Under the pieces are notes generated by a model, which was not told the origin of the DNA, did not search any database, and was given only the letters and a program-made list of their open reading frames with translations. From assembly GCA_007119095.1 (NCBI GenBank), contig SKQI01000073.1, positions 1 through 16,614 on the forward strand: a DNA stretch of 16,614 nt, given 5' to 3'. This DNA comes from Wenzhouxiangella sp. (GTDB lineage: Bacteria; Pseudomonadota; Gammaproteobacteria; Xanthomonadales; Wenzhouxiangellaceae). The stretch's first letter is position 1, and each line of letters starts with the position of its first letter. Positions 1 to 6,406 of this stretch are shown piece after piece. A program made the position numbers and the translations under genes.

Positions 1-418
1 GATGATCAGCGCGCGATTCGCGCACCGGTTCTGGTCGGTCGGTGCGTACCAGGACCCGTCCATCGGCATCCAGCATCATGGCAAAGTCAAAGCCCATCTC
101 GCGCCGGCGCTCGTCAACCTGATCGAGAATGGAACGCACATCAACCTCGCGCTCTTCACCCAGCCCGCCTCGAATTGCCTCGACCAGGTAGGCAGTGAAG
201 TGCGGATCAGCAGCAATCAGGTCGCTGGTCAGGGCCACTTCGCGCGCAGTGCTGGACTGCAAATAGCGCTGAAAGGCTTGGCTGGAGGATAGCGAGGCGC
301 TAACGGCGGCATCGGCTACGCGCTGTCCGACAAGCCAGGCGCCGCTGACTGCAAGCACTACTGCCAGGGTGACCATGGCCACGGTAAGTAGGGCGATTCG
401 CGAAGCCAGAGAATGCAT
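1..418 (-). CDS. Membrane-anchored sensor protein, N-terminal part (truncated by window edge)
   Basis: The reading frame opens with ATG at 418 and stays open to the left edge, about 139 codons. It starts MHSLASRIALLTVAMVTLAV and has one strong membrane segment at about residues 8-30, followed by a polar, extracytoplasmic-looking region. Near the right end of the visible part is FAMMLDADGRVLVRTDRPE (about residues 114-132). Its 'LD-x-DG-x-VL' core resembles the strand of Cache or sensor-type periplasmic domains that follow a first membrane helix in histidine kinases, diguanylate cyclases/phosphodiesterases, chemoreceptors and receptor kinases. The output domain lies outside the window, so the class cannot be decided. 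It is the last visible gene of a minus-strand run and begins 72 nt after the cupredoxin stop, so co-transcription is likely and the cupredoxin could be its partner. There is no strong ribosome binding site, only a purine-rich stretch just upstream. Confidence 0.7.
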   Translation of the reverse strand, partial: MHSLASRIALLTVAMVTLAVVLAVSGAWLVGQRVADAAVSASLSSSQAFQRYLQSSTAREVALTSDLIAADPHFTAYLVEAIRGGLGEEREVDVRSILDQVDERRREMGFDFAMMLDADGRVLVRTDRPEPVRESRADH

Positions 419-490
419 TGCTCAACTTGCCTTTGGTCTGTGCCGCCACAGTGTAGCGCAGGCCCAGGCCGGGCCGCGTATGTAAGGAAG

Positions 491-1180
491 TCAGTATCGC
501 CCGCGTCGGATCGGGCGTCGGATGCGTTCTCGCTGCTGGCCAAGCTGGCGAACGGTGAGCGGTAGCTCGGCGGTCCCTGTATCGAGGAGGGTGTCGGCTA
601 TTTCAAGTTCGAATTGCCTGGGCTCGGCGCGCTCGTGCCACACCGTCAAACGGCCGGGGCCTGGTGGCAACTGATCCAGTCTGAAATGCCCATTTTCATC
701 GGGCACGACGAAATGCGGGGTATCGAGAACCACGATATGGGCCGACATGGCCGGGTGCACATTGCAAAACACCCTGACGAGTCCGGGTTGCTCGAAGCGG
801 TGTGTCTTGCCCTCGCCGCGTCCGTACAGCCCCAAATCAAAGCGATTGCTGGCCGAGGTTGAAAACACGTTGTGCAGGATGGGATCTTCATTCGGGAAGA
901 TGACTTCGCTGCCGGCGGTCACAACCAACACACGCGGTTCGAACTGGCGCCGTTGTGTGGTCATTGTCAGCGGCTCTGACGCCGGCTCGACGGAAGCAGC
1001 TGCGGCTGGCTCGAAATAAACCACAGCCTGCTGGAACTCGCCCGGTTCATTGATTGCTTCGCCATCTTCAAGCAGCACCAGCCGGCCGCTGATCGCACCT
1101 TCGCCCAGCGCCAGTGCCGGTGCAGCCAGAGCAAGCCCCAGCAGCGTGAGCAGCAGTGTTACAAGTTTTACGTTGGGCAC
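491..1180 (-). CDS. Exported cupredoxin-domain protein ('methylamine utilization protein' type)
   Basis: About 229 aa from a GTG start at 1180. This start gives a clean signal peptide (PNVKLVTLLLTLLGLALAAPALA, shown here in pieces: n-region PNVK, hydrophobic residues 6-20, cleavage near ALA24). The frame extends upstream to an ATG at 1288, but that would overlap the preceding gene by about 70 nt and bury the signal peptide, so GTG is preferred. Residues about 75-150 form a type-1 copper fold: 'FPNEDPILHNVF' supplies H103, and 'FCNVHPAMSAH' supplies C139, H142 and M145, the classical His-Cys-His-Met ligand set. Residues about 152-195 (VPDENGHFRLDQLPPGPG) look like a small carboxypeptidase-regulatory/Ig-like beta domain, and the tail is Arg-rich. 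Family members are often named methylamine utilization proteins, but nothing here shows methylamine metabolism. A periplasmic copper or electron-carrying role is likely. The gene lies between a DUF2061 gene and a sensor gene. Confidence 0.85.
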   Translation of the reverse strand: MPNVKLVTLLLTLLGLALAAPALALGEGAISGRLVLLEDGEAINEPGEFQQAVVYFEPAAAASVEPASEPLTMTTQRRQFEPRVLVVTAGSEVIFPNEDPILHNVFSTSASNRFDLGLYGRGEGKTHRFEQPGLVRVFCNVHPAMSAHIVVLDTPHFVVPDENGHFRLDQLPPGPGRLTVWHERAEPRQFELEIADTLLDTGTAELPLTVRQLGQQRERIRRPIRRGRY

Positions 1181-1217
1181 GGCCTGTCTGACGAGATCAC
1201 CACGCCTGATCCTATCA

Positions 1218-1433
1218 TCAGGGTGCGGCCATCGCGTCGTTGGGGGCGTTGTTGCCTTTTGGCGTCCAACGCTCCCACACTTTTTCATGGAAAAAGTAGG
1301 CCACGGTATTGACCGCCGGCTCGATCAGCGCCACCGCGCCGCCCAGGGCCAGGCTGCCGGTCATCAGATAAACCACGCCGAATGCGACCAGCATGTGCAC
1401 AATGGCAAAGGAAAACGTTTTCTTGCGAGCCAT
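1218..1433 (-). CDS. DUF2061 family small membrane protein
   Basis: This 71-aa protein starts at ATG 1433 behind an excellent ribosome binding site (GGAGG at 1442-1446, 8-nt spacer). It has two hydrophobic segments, about residues 8-25 (FAIVHMLVAFGVVYLMTG) and about 27-45 (LALGGAVALIEPAVNTVAY), followed by the conserved FHEKVWER block. The order TG, then an E-P/N helix, then Y-FHE-x-W is the DUF2061 signature; the family is small, inner-membrane and of unknown function. The cupredoxin GTG start follows 37 nt after this stop, so the two are probably co-transcribed from the TATAAT-type promoter at 1495-1500. The length is normal for the family and nothing is missing. Confidence 0.85.
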   Translation of the reverse strand: MARKKTFSFAIVHMLVAFGVVYLMTGSLALGGAVALIEPAVNTVAYFFHEKVWERWTPKGNNAPNDAMAAP

Positions 1434-1494
1434 ATTGAAGTCCTCCGTCGACTGACTGAAACGATAACCACTCTCAATATGATTAGTCCAAATG

Positions 1495-1500
1495 ATTATA
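1495..1500 (-). promoter_or_regulatory. Candidate -10 element (TATAAT) for the DUF2061-cupredoxin-sensor unit
   Basis: Read on the minus strand, 1500 to 1495 is a perfect TATAAT. It would start transcription near 1488 and leave a leader of about 55 nt before the ATG at 1433. No convincing -35 is seen 16-18 bp upstream (around 1517-1524, the sequence is GC-rich), so an activator may be needed. The 92-bp spacer to the divergent acetyltransferase is the most A/T-rich part of the left side and contains ATGATTA twice (1479-1485, 1492-1498). Confidence 0.4.
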
Positions 1501-1525
1501 CCGATCCTTTTGATAGGCCCGTGCT

Positions 1526-2011
1526 ATGACTAGTGCCTGCAACATACGTGAAGCCAGGCCCGGTGATGAATCGTTGCTGCTTGGGCTTATCCGCGAACTG
1601 GCCGTCTACGAGCAACTGGAACACGAAGTCATCGCCGATGAGTCCCTGCTCAGCGCAGCCCTTTTCAGCCCCGAGCCCACCGCCCACGCCATCATTGCCG
1701 AGTACAAGGGCGAGCCGGCCGGCTTCGCCCTTTATTTCTTCAACTTCTCTACTTTTCTGGGACGCCCCGGCCTGTATCTGGAAGACCTTTTTGTCCGCGA
1801 GCCGCTGCGTGGTCACGGCATCGGCAAGGCGCTGCTGTTGCACCTCGCCACCCTGGCCCATCAGCGTGGCTGCGGTCGGATGGAGTGGAGCGTGCTCGAC
1901 TGGAACCAGCCGGCCATCGATTTCTACCAATCGCTGGGCGCGGTGCCGATGGAGGAGTGGACGGTGTTCAGGCTCGATCGGGAAGGTTTGGAGGGGTTGG
2001 TGGGGAGGTAG
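1526..2011 (+). CDS. GNAT family N-acetyltransferase (diamine/thialysine acetyltransferase-like)
   Basis: This 161-aa protein has the whole GNAT fold. The N-terminal strand is IREARPGDESLLLGLIREL (about 7-25), beta4 is LYLEDLFV (83-90), and the acetyl-CoA pyrophosphate loop is RGHGIG (95-100), followed by helix KALLLHLATLAHQRGC. Motif B is WSVLDWNQPAIDFYQSLGA (121-139) and the tail is EEWTVFRLD. The combination LEDLFV, RGxGIG, WNxPxIxFYxxLGA and WxxFRLD is characteristic of the spermidine/spermine (SAT1/SAT2-like) group, which acetylates polyamines or thialysine using acetyl-CoA in the cytoplasm; the exact substrate cannot be read from sequence. It is a single-gene unit, divergent from the DUF2061 operon. 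There is only a weak AGG about 8 nt before the ATG. The C-terminus after FRLD (REGLEGLVGR) is short and variable. Confidence 0.88.
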   Translation: MTSACNIREARPGDESLLLGLIRELAVYEQLEHEVIADESLLSAALFSPEPTAHAIIAEYKGEPAGFALYFFNFSTFLGRPGLYLEDLFVREPLRGHGIGKALLLHLATLAHQRGCGRMEWSVLDWNQPAIDFYQSLGAVPMEEWTVFRLDREGLEGLVGR

Positions 2012-2038
2012 GGGAACGGGTTGCGGTTTAAGCTTTAC

Positions 2039-2059
2039 GGTTTCCGGTTTCCGGTTTCA
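2039..2059 (+). repeat. Three 7-bp tandem units (GGTTTCC) after the acetyltransferase gene
   Basis: GGTTTCC occurs at 2039-2045 and 2046-2052, and GGTTTCA follows at 2053-2059. Degenerate G/T-rich copies (GGTTCGGGC, GGGGGTTCTGGGGCTTC) continue to about 2091. The repeat sits between the stop of the acetyltransferase and the efflux operon, in non-coding DNA. It is a short-period imperfect repeat of a kind seen again at 6243-6318 and 12192-12215. There is no hairpin with a T-tract, so it does not look like a standard terminator. Confidence 0.7.
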
Positions 2060-2131
2060 GGGGTTCGGGCTTTGGGGGTTCTGGGGCTTCTAGCCGTGGT
2101 GCATGTTGAATGGGGCTCGGTAACGGGACTT

Positions 2132-2148
2132 GTCACGAATTACGTGAC
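2132..2148. promoter_or_regulatory. 17-bp palindrome, candidate repressor operator of the RND operon
   Basis: GTCACG-AATTA-CGTGAC is an inverted repeat with perfect 6-bp arms around a 5-bp A/T centre. It ends 23 bp before the adaptor ATG and lies over the expected -35 region of the -10 box at 2159-2164. Size and position are typical of operators bound by TetR/AcrR or similar dimeric regulators of efflux pumps. No regulator gene is adjacent in the window, so the binder is unknown. Confidence 0.55.
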
Positions 2149-2158
2149 GGCCCCCGCA

Positions 2159-2164
2159 TACAAT
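2159..2164 (+). promoter_or_regulatory. Candidate -10 box (TACAAT) for the RND operon, possibly leaderless
   Basis: TACAAT matches the sigma70 -10 consensus at five of six positions. Transcription would begin about 7 nt downstream, at 2171-2172, which coincides with the ATG of the adaptor at 2172. There is no Shine-Dalgarno sequence before that ATG, consistent with a leaderless mRNA. The -35 is poor: TTGTCA at 2130-2135 is good in sequence but 23 bp away, so either the start is repressor/activator-controlled or the true promoter lies elsewhere. Confidence 0.35.
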
Positions 2165-2171
2165 ATGGTTG

Positions 2172-3167
2172 ATGAAGCGTTGGCTTACTTTCCTCCTTGT
2201 TCTTGCGTGTCTGCCGGCCTCGGGCGCCGAGCCGGTGACCGTTGTTACCTATGACGATATTGCCGTCTATCTTGAGCGCCAGGCTGCGGCCCGGGTTGAA
2301 AGCCTGGACGAGGCTCGGCTGTCGGCCCAGGTCAGTGCAACGGTCAAGCGCATCCCTGTGCGGCCGGGCCAGACGGTGGCGGCGGGCGAGCTGCTTTTGG
2401 AGCTGGATCCGGCCGACTACCGGATCCAGGTCAACGCCGCCCAGGCCCGCCTGGAGGCGGCCGATGCCAACCATGACATGGCTAGGCATAGGGTCGAGCG
2501 CGCGCGCCGGCTGGCACCGCAGAACTTTGTCTCCGAAGACCAGCTGCTGGAAGCAGAAACCCGTTACCGCCAGGCCCAGGCCGAACATGAAGCTGCCAGG
2601 CAGGAACTCAATGGTGCGGAACTGGCACTGGAGCGTACCCTCGTCAAGGCGCCGTTTGCCGCCGTGGTCACGGAACGATTGATCGGGGTAGGCGCGCTGG
2701 CTTCTCCCGGCACCCCGCTGCTGGAACTGGTCGCGGTCGACGAGCTGGAGGTCGTTGCCGGGGTTTCGCCGGAACTGGCCGACGGCCTGGCGTCGGCCGA
2801 ATCGGTACGTTTTGAAAGCGGCGGTCGCAGCGAAGCGGTGGAGTTGTTACGCATGGCCCCCGTCGTCACTCGGGGTGGTCGCAATCGACAGGCACGCCTG
2901 GGCTTTGTCGCTACCAGCCTGCCGGCCGGTAGCGAGGGCCGAATTCGCTGGACCGATCCGCGTCCGGCGCTGCCGGCCCAGTACATTGTCCAGCGCGACG
3001 GTCAGCTTGGCCTCATGCTGCTGGCCGAAGATGAATCCGCCGAGTTCCTGCCCTTGCCCGAGGCCGACAGCGGCCGCCCGCATTTGCTGGACTTGCCCGG
3101 CGACACCCTGCTGATCGACGATGGCCGGCGCCGGGTCAGCCCCGGTCAGCGCGTCCCCATTCGCTGA
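2172..3167 (+). CDS. RND efflux periplasmic adaptor (membrane fusion protein)
   Basis: This 331-aa protein would link an inner-membrane RND pump to an outer-membrane channel. It has an N-terminal signal peptide (MKRWLTFLLVLACLPASG); C13 follows V-L-A, an imperfect lipobox, so it may be either soluble or a lipoprotein. Residues about 45-75 (VSATVKRIPVRPGQTVAAGE) are the first lipoyl half-motif. A coiled-coil hairpin follows at about 80-155 (Ala/Arg/Glu-rich, RLEAADANHDMARHRVERAR and QAEHEAARQELNGAELALER), then the second lipoyl half (VKAPFAAVVTERLIGVGALASPGTPL) and a beta-barrel region. ATG 2172 is chosen over a TTG one codon earlier. The stop overlaps the pump's upstream region, with the pump ATG 6 nt later, so the two are translated as one unit. 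The length is slightly short for HlyD/AcrA types, and the membrane-proximal domain after residue 270 is divergent. Confidence 0.88.
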   Translation: MKRWLTFLLVLACLPASGAEPVTVVTYDDIAVYLERQAAARVESLDEARLSAQVSATVKRIPVRPGQTVAAGELLLELDPADYRIQVNAAQARLEAADANHDMARHRVERARRLAPQNFVSEDQLLEAETRYRQAQAEHEAARQELNGAELALERTLVKAPFAAVVTERLIGVGALASPGTPLLELVAVDELEVVAGVSPELADGLASAESVRFESGGRSEAVELLRMAPVVTRGGRNRQARLGFVATSLPAGSEGRIRWTDPRPALPAQYIVQRDGQLGLMLLAEDESAEFLPLPEADSGRPHLLDLPGDTLLIDDGRRRVSPGQRVPIR

Positions 3168-3173
3168 GCTCCG

Positions 3174-6100
3174 ATGCTTGAGCGCCTGTACGGGAACCAC
3201 CCGCTGGCCAACGTGTTCATGGCCGTGGTCCTGGTCATGGGCATGGCCGCCTTCTGGTTGATGCCGCGCGAGCGAGACCCGGAAGTCAATTTCAACTGGA
3301 TCAACATGACCACGGTATTGCCCGGCGCCTCGGCCGAGGATGTGGAGCGCCTGGTCACCGATCCGTTGGAAGAAGCCATTGCCCGCCTGCAGGACGTGCG
3401 TTTCGTGGTTTCCTCTAGCCGTGAGAACGTCTCCAACATCCTGGTCCGTTTCCAGGAAATTTCGCAGCGCGATTTCGAGCGCCGCGTCGCCGACCTGCGG
3501 CGCGAAGTCCAGGCCATGGTCAACGACGAGCTGCCGCCGGAAGCCCGCGATCCGAACATTTTCGAAGTCACCACTTCCAGCGGCTTTCCCACGGCTATTG
3601 TGCTGGCTGTCGGCCAGGCGGATGACGACAACCTGCGCTCCCTGGCCCGGCGAACGCGCCAGGACCTGGAGCGCCTGGCCGCTGTCGACCAGGTGCTCGC
3701 CCAGGGATTGAACGACCCCGAGCTGCAGGTCTTGTTCGACCCGGCGGCCCTGGCCGGTCGAGGAGTCAGCGCCCTGGAGCTGGCCCGCGCCGCGTCGGGC
3801 TGGTACCAGGACGTATTCGCCGGTCGTTTGCGCACATCTGACGGCCAGTGGCTGATCCGCGCCGAGGGCCGTAGTATCGATCCTGACCGCCTGGCCGGTA
3901 TGACCCTGGCCGCCCCGGCCACCAACGAGGTTGTTCGCTTCGACGAGGTCGCCCGCCTGCGTCTGGGTAGCAGCATCCCCGAGCAGCTGGTCATGCTGGA
4001 CGATCGCCCCGCGATCATGCTGTCGGTCACCAAACGCCCCGGTGCCAATACCCTGGACCTGGTTGCCGACCTGGGTGACTACATCGACCGCCGCAACCCG
4101 GTGCTGGCCGAGCAGGGCATGAGCCTGGTTCTGGCCGACGATCAGACCGTGCCGACCCGGGAAGCGATCAATGTGATGCGCAACAATGCCGCGGTCGGAC
4201 TGCTACTGGTTCTGGCCGTGTGCTGGCTGTTCCTGGCCACTCGCATTGCCCTGTTGGTGGGGGCCGGCCTGATCCTGTGCGTGGCCGGTACCTTTGCCGT
4301 GCTGTACGGCTTCGGGTTTACCTTGAACATTACCGTGCTGCTGGGCGTGGTGATCGTGCTGGGCATGCTGGTCGATGTGTCCGTGGTCATGGTCGAGGCT
4401 ATCTACTATCGGTTGCGGCTGGGCCAGGCGCCGCTGCAGGCAGCCACCCGCGCCCTGCGCGAGGTTGGCGTGCCGCTCACCGCCTCGGTGCTGACCACCA
4501 TTGCCGCCTTTTTGCCGCTGATGCTGATGCCCGGCATTGTCGGCAAATTCATGTTTGTCGTCCCGTTCGTGGTCACCGTCGGTTTGCTGATCTCGCTGGT
4601 CCAGGCCTTCTGGGTGCTGCCCACCCAGGTCGTGCATAGCCAGTATCAGCCGGCACCAAAACGGCACTGGCGCGGCCGCCTGACCCGCAAGCTGCGCACC
4701 CGCTATGTCACCGCTCTGGTTCATGTCTTGCGCCGGCCGCGCCGCTACCTGGCCATCGCCGGCCTCAGCTTCATCATCGCCCTGGGTGCCGTGGCTGCCG
4801 GGCTGGTGCGTCTGGAATTTTTTGCGTTTGACCCGATTCGTTTGTTCTATGTCCAGGTCGATATGCCCAGCGATGTGTCGCTGGAAGACACGCTCAGTCA
4901 AGTACAGCAGGTCAAGGAGCGGGTCCGCGCAGGTCTGGGAGAAGACGAGGCACGCAGTGTGATCGCCCTGGCCGGCGTTCAGTTCACGGATGTCGAGCCG
5001 CTGTTTGGTGATCAGTACGGGCAGGTGCTGGTGTCGCTGAACCCGCCGAACGGTGGCCGCACGGTCGATGCCATCATCGACGGCATGCGTGAGGACGTGC
5101 TGGCCACGTCCATCGATGGCCAGATTGCGTTTCTGCAGATCTCCGGTGGCCCACCCACTCAGCAGCCGATCAATGTCAAGGTACGCAGCGACGATTTTGA
5201 GGAGCTGAGAGCTGCCACTGACCGCCTGCGCGAGGTGATCAGCGAGCTGCCTGGCGCGCGCGACATCACCGACGACCGCGTCCCCGGGCGCTCGGAAATG
5301 GTGCTGGACCTGGATCGCGAGGCCCTGATCCAGGCCGGGCTGGACCCGGCCGCCGTTGCCCGCCTGCTACGCCTGCATGTCGATGGCGAGATCGTCGGCT
5401 TTACCCGCGAGGGCGGTGACCGTTACGAGCTCAGGATCAAGGCCGAGCGCGAGCGTCCGCGTGACCCTGGCGCGGTACTGGATGACCCGGTTGTTCTCCC
5501 GAATGGCCTGCAGACGCACCTGGGCGCCCTGGTTCAGGCCCGAACCGGCGAGGCCCCGGGCGTCATCCGCCACTACAATCTGCGCCGGACCATCACCATC
5601 GAAGGTGATATTGACCGCCAGGTGACCAATACCGTGGAAATCAACCGGCGTATCGTGGCGGCCTGGGACGAGATTCGTGCCGAATTCCCCGGTGCCGACC
5701 TGGACTTTTCCGGCGAGCTCGACGATATCGAAGAATCACTGGAAGCCATGGCCGTGCTGTTCATGCTCGGCCTGGGCTTGATTTACCTGATCCTGGCTAC
5801 CCAGTTCAGGAGTTACTTCCAGCCGTTTTTGATCCTTCTCACCGTACCCATGGCCTTCACCGGCGTGGTCTTCGGACTGTTGCTGTCGAACAATCCGCTG
5901 AGCCTGTACACCATGTACGGCATCATCGCCCTGGCCGGGATTGCCGTGAACGCGGCCATTGTGTTGATCTCTGCCGCGAACCAGCGCCTGGAAGCCGGTA
6001 TGCGCCCGCTGATGGCCACCGTCTTTGCCGCCCGCCGCCGCGTCATCCCGATCCTGATGACCACCGCCACCACCATCGCCGGCCTGCTGTCCCTGGCCCT

Positions 6101-6230
6101 GGGGCTGGGCGGGCGTTCCCTGCTCTGGGGCCCAGTCGCCGTCACCCTGGTCTGGGGCCTGACCGTCTCCGCCCTCCTCACCCTGTTCGTCATCCCCTTG
6201 CTTTACCGCCTGTCCATGCGCACCCGGTAA
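3174..6230 (+). CDS. RND efflux transporter, inner-membrane permease (AcrB/HAE1-like) with altered proton relay
   Basis: This 1018-aa protein is full length for the superfamily. It is predicted to have 12 membrane segments: TM1 at about 13-31, TM2-6 at about 335-460, TM7 near 527-545, and TM8-12 at about 855-1012. Two large periplasmic loops carry the porter and docking domains; PGASAEDVERLVTDPLEEAI and the SSRENVSNILVRF block are typical of the family. The TM4 relay motif, usually GLLVDDAIVVVEN, reads GMLVDVSVVMVEA here, so D401 is kept but the second Asp is V402. In TM10 the position of AcrB Lys940 is N926 (GIAVNAAIVLI). Export driven by protons therefore needs either an alternative relay or the remaining Asp alone. 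It is co-transcribed with the adaptor and is followed by a strong inverted-repeat structure. No outer-membrane channel gene is present, so it probably borrows a TolC-like protein. Drug efflux is the usual role; the substrate is not deducible. Confidence 0.9.
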   Translation: MLERLYGNHPLANVFMAVVLVMGMAAFWLMPRERDPEVNFNWINMTTVLPGASAEDVERLVTDPLEEAIARLQDVRFVVSSSRENVSNILVRFQEISQRDFERRVADLRREVQAMVNDELPPEARDPNIFEVTTSSGFPTAIVLAVGQADDDNLRSLARRTRQDLERLAAVDQVLAQGLNDPELQVLFDPAALAGRGVSALELARAASGWYQDVFAGRLRTSDGQWLIRAEGRSIDPDRLAGMTLAAPATNEVVRFDEVARLRLGSSIPEQLVMLDDRPAIMLSVTKRPGANTLDLVADLGDYIDRRNPVLAEQGMSLVLADDQTVPTREAINVMRNNAAVGLLLVLAVCWLFLATRIALLVGAGLILCVAGTFAVLYGFGFTLNITVLLGVVIVLGMLVDVSVVMVEAIYYRLRLGQAPLQAATRALREVGVPLTASVLTTIAAFLPLMLMPGIVGKFMFVVPFVVTVGLLISLVQAFWVLPTQVVHSQYQPAPKRHWRGRLTRKLRTRYVTALVHVLRRPRRYLAIAGLSFIIALGAVAAGLVRLEFFAFDPIRLFYVQVDMPSDVSLEDTLSQVQQVKERVRAGLGEDEARSVIALAGVQFTDVEPLFGDQYGQVLVSLNPPNGGRTVDAIIDGMREDVLATSIDGQIAFLQISGGPPTQQPINVKVRSDDFEELRAATDRLREVISELPGARDITDDRVPGRSEMVLDLDREALIQAGLDPAAVARLLRLHVDGEIVGFTREGGDRYELRIKAERERPRDPGAVLDDPVVLPNGLQTHLGALVQARTGEAPGVIRHYNLRRTITIEGDIDRQVTNTVEINRRIVAAWDEIRAEFPGADLDFSGELDDIEESLEAMAVLFMLGLGLIYLILATQFRSYFQPFLILLTVPMAFTGVVFGLLLSNNPLSLYTMYGIIALAGIAVNAAIVLISAANQRLEAGMRPLMATVFAARRRVIPILMTTATTIAGLLSLALGLGGRSLLWGPVAVTLVWGLTVSALLTLFVIPLLYRLSMRTR

Positions 6231-6237
6231 AAGAATA

Positions 6238-6323
6238 GGAACCACCGAAAACACCGAAAGCACCGAAGGTGTAGGAGCACCAATTTCGGTGACTTCGGTG
6301 ACTTCGGTGACTTCGGTGGTTTC
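6238..6323. repeat. Inverted array of CACCGAA / TTCGGTG, 9-bp period; possible terminator-like hairpin
   Basis: Three copies of CACCGAA start at 6243, 6252 and 6261. Four copies of its reverse complement TTCGGTG start at 6285, 6294, 6303 and 6312. All are at 9-bp spacing. The outer arms (GGAACCACCGAA at 6238-6249 against TTCGGTGGTTTCC at 6311-6323, one bulge) let the segment fold into a long stem. It begins 8 nt after the pump stop. There is no long T-run, though TTTCTCTTCTTGG follows at 6328-6340. It may end or protect the efflux mRNA; this is inference. Confidence 0.75.
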
Positions 6324-6406
6324 CAGGTTTCTCTTCTTGGTATCCCATACCCCGCAGCGACTGCACGGCGCTACACTGGTTCATTGAATCAACAAGGCTT
6401 AACTCC

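Noticed and set aside
1181..1288. Longer ATG start for the cupredoxin gene at 1288
   Set aside because: It would overlap the DUF2061 gene by about 70 nt and put 36 polar residues before the signal peptide. GTG at 1180 gives a clean signal peptide.
3146..4048. 300-codon minus-strand frame opposite the RND pump
   Set aside because: It is Ser/Arg/Thr-rich low-complexity translation, typical of antisense reading of a high-G+C gene.
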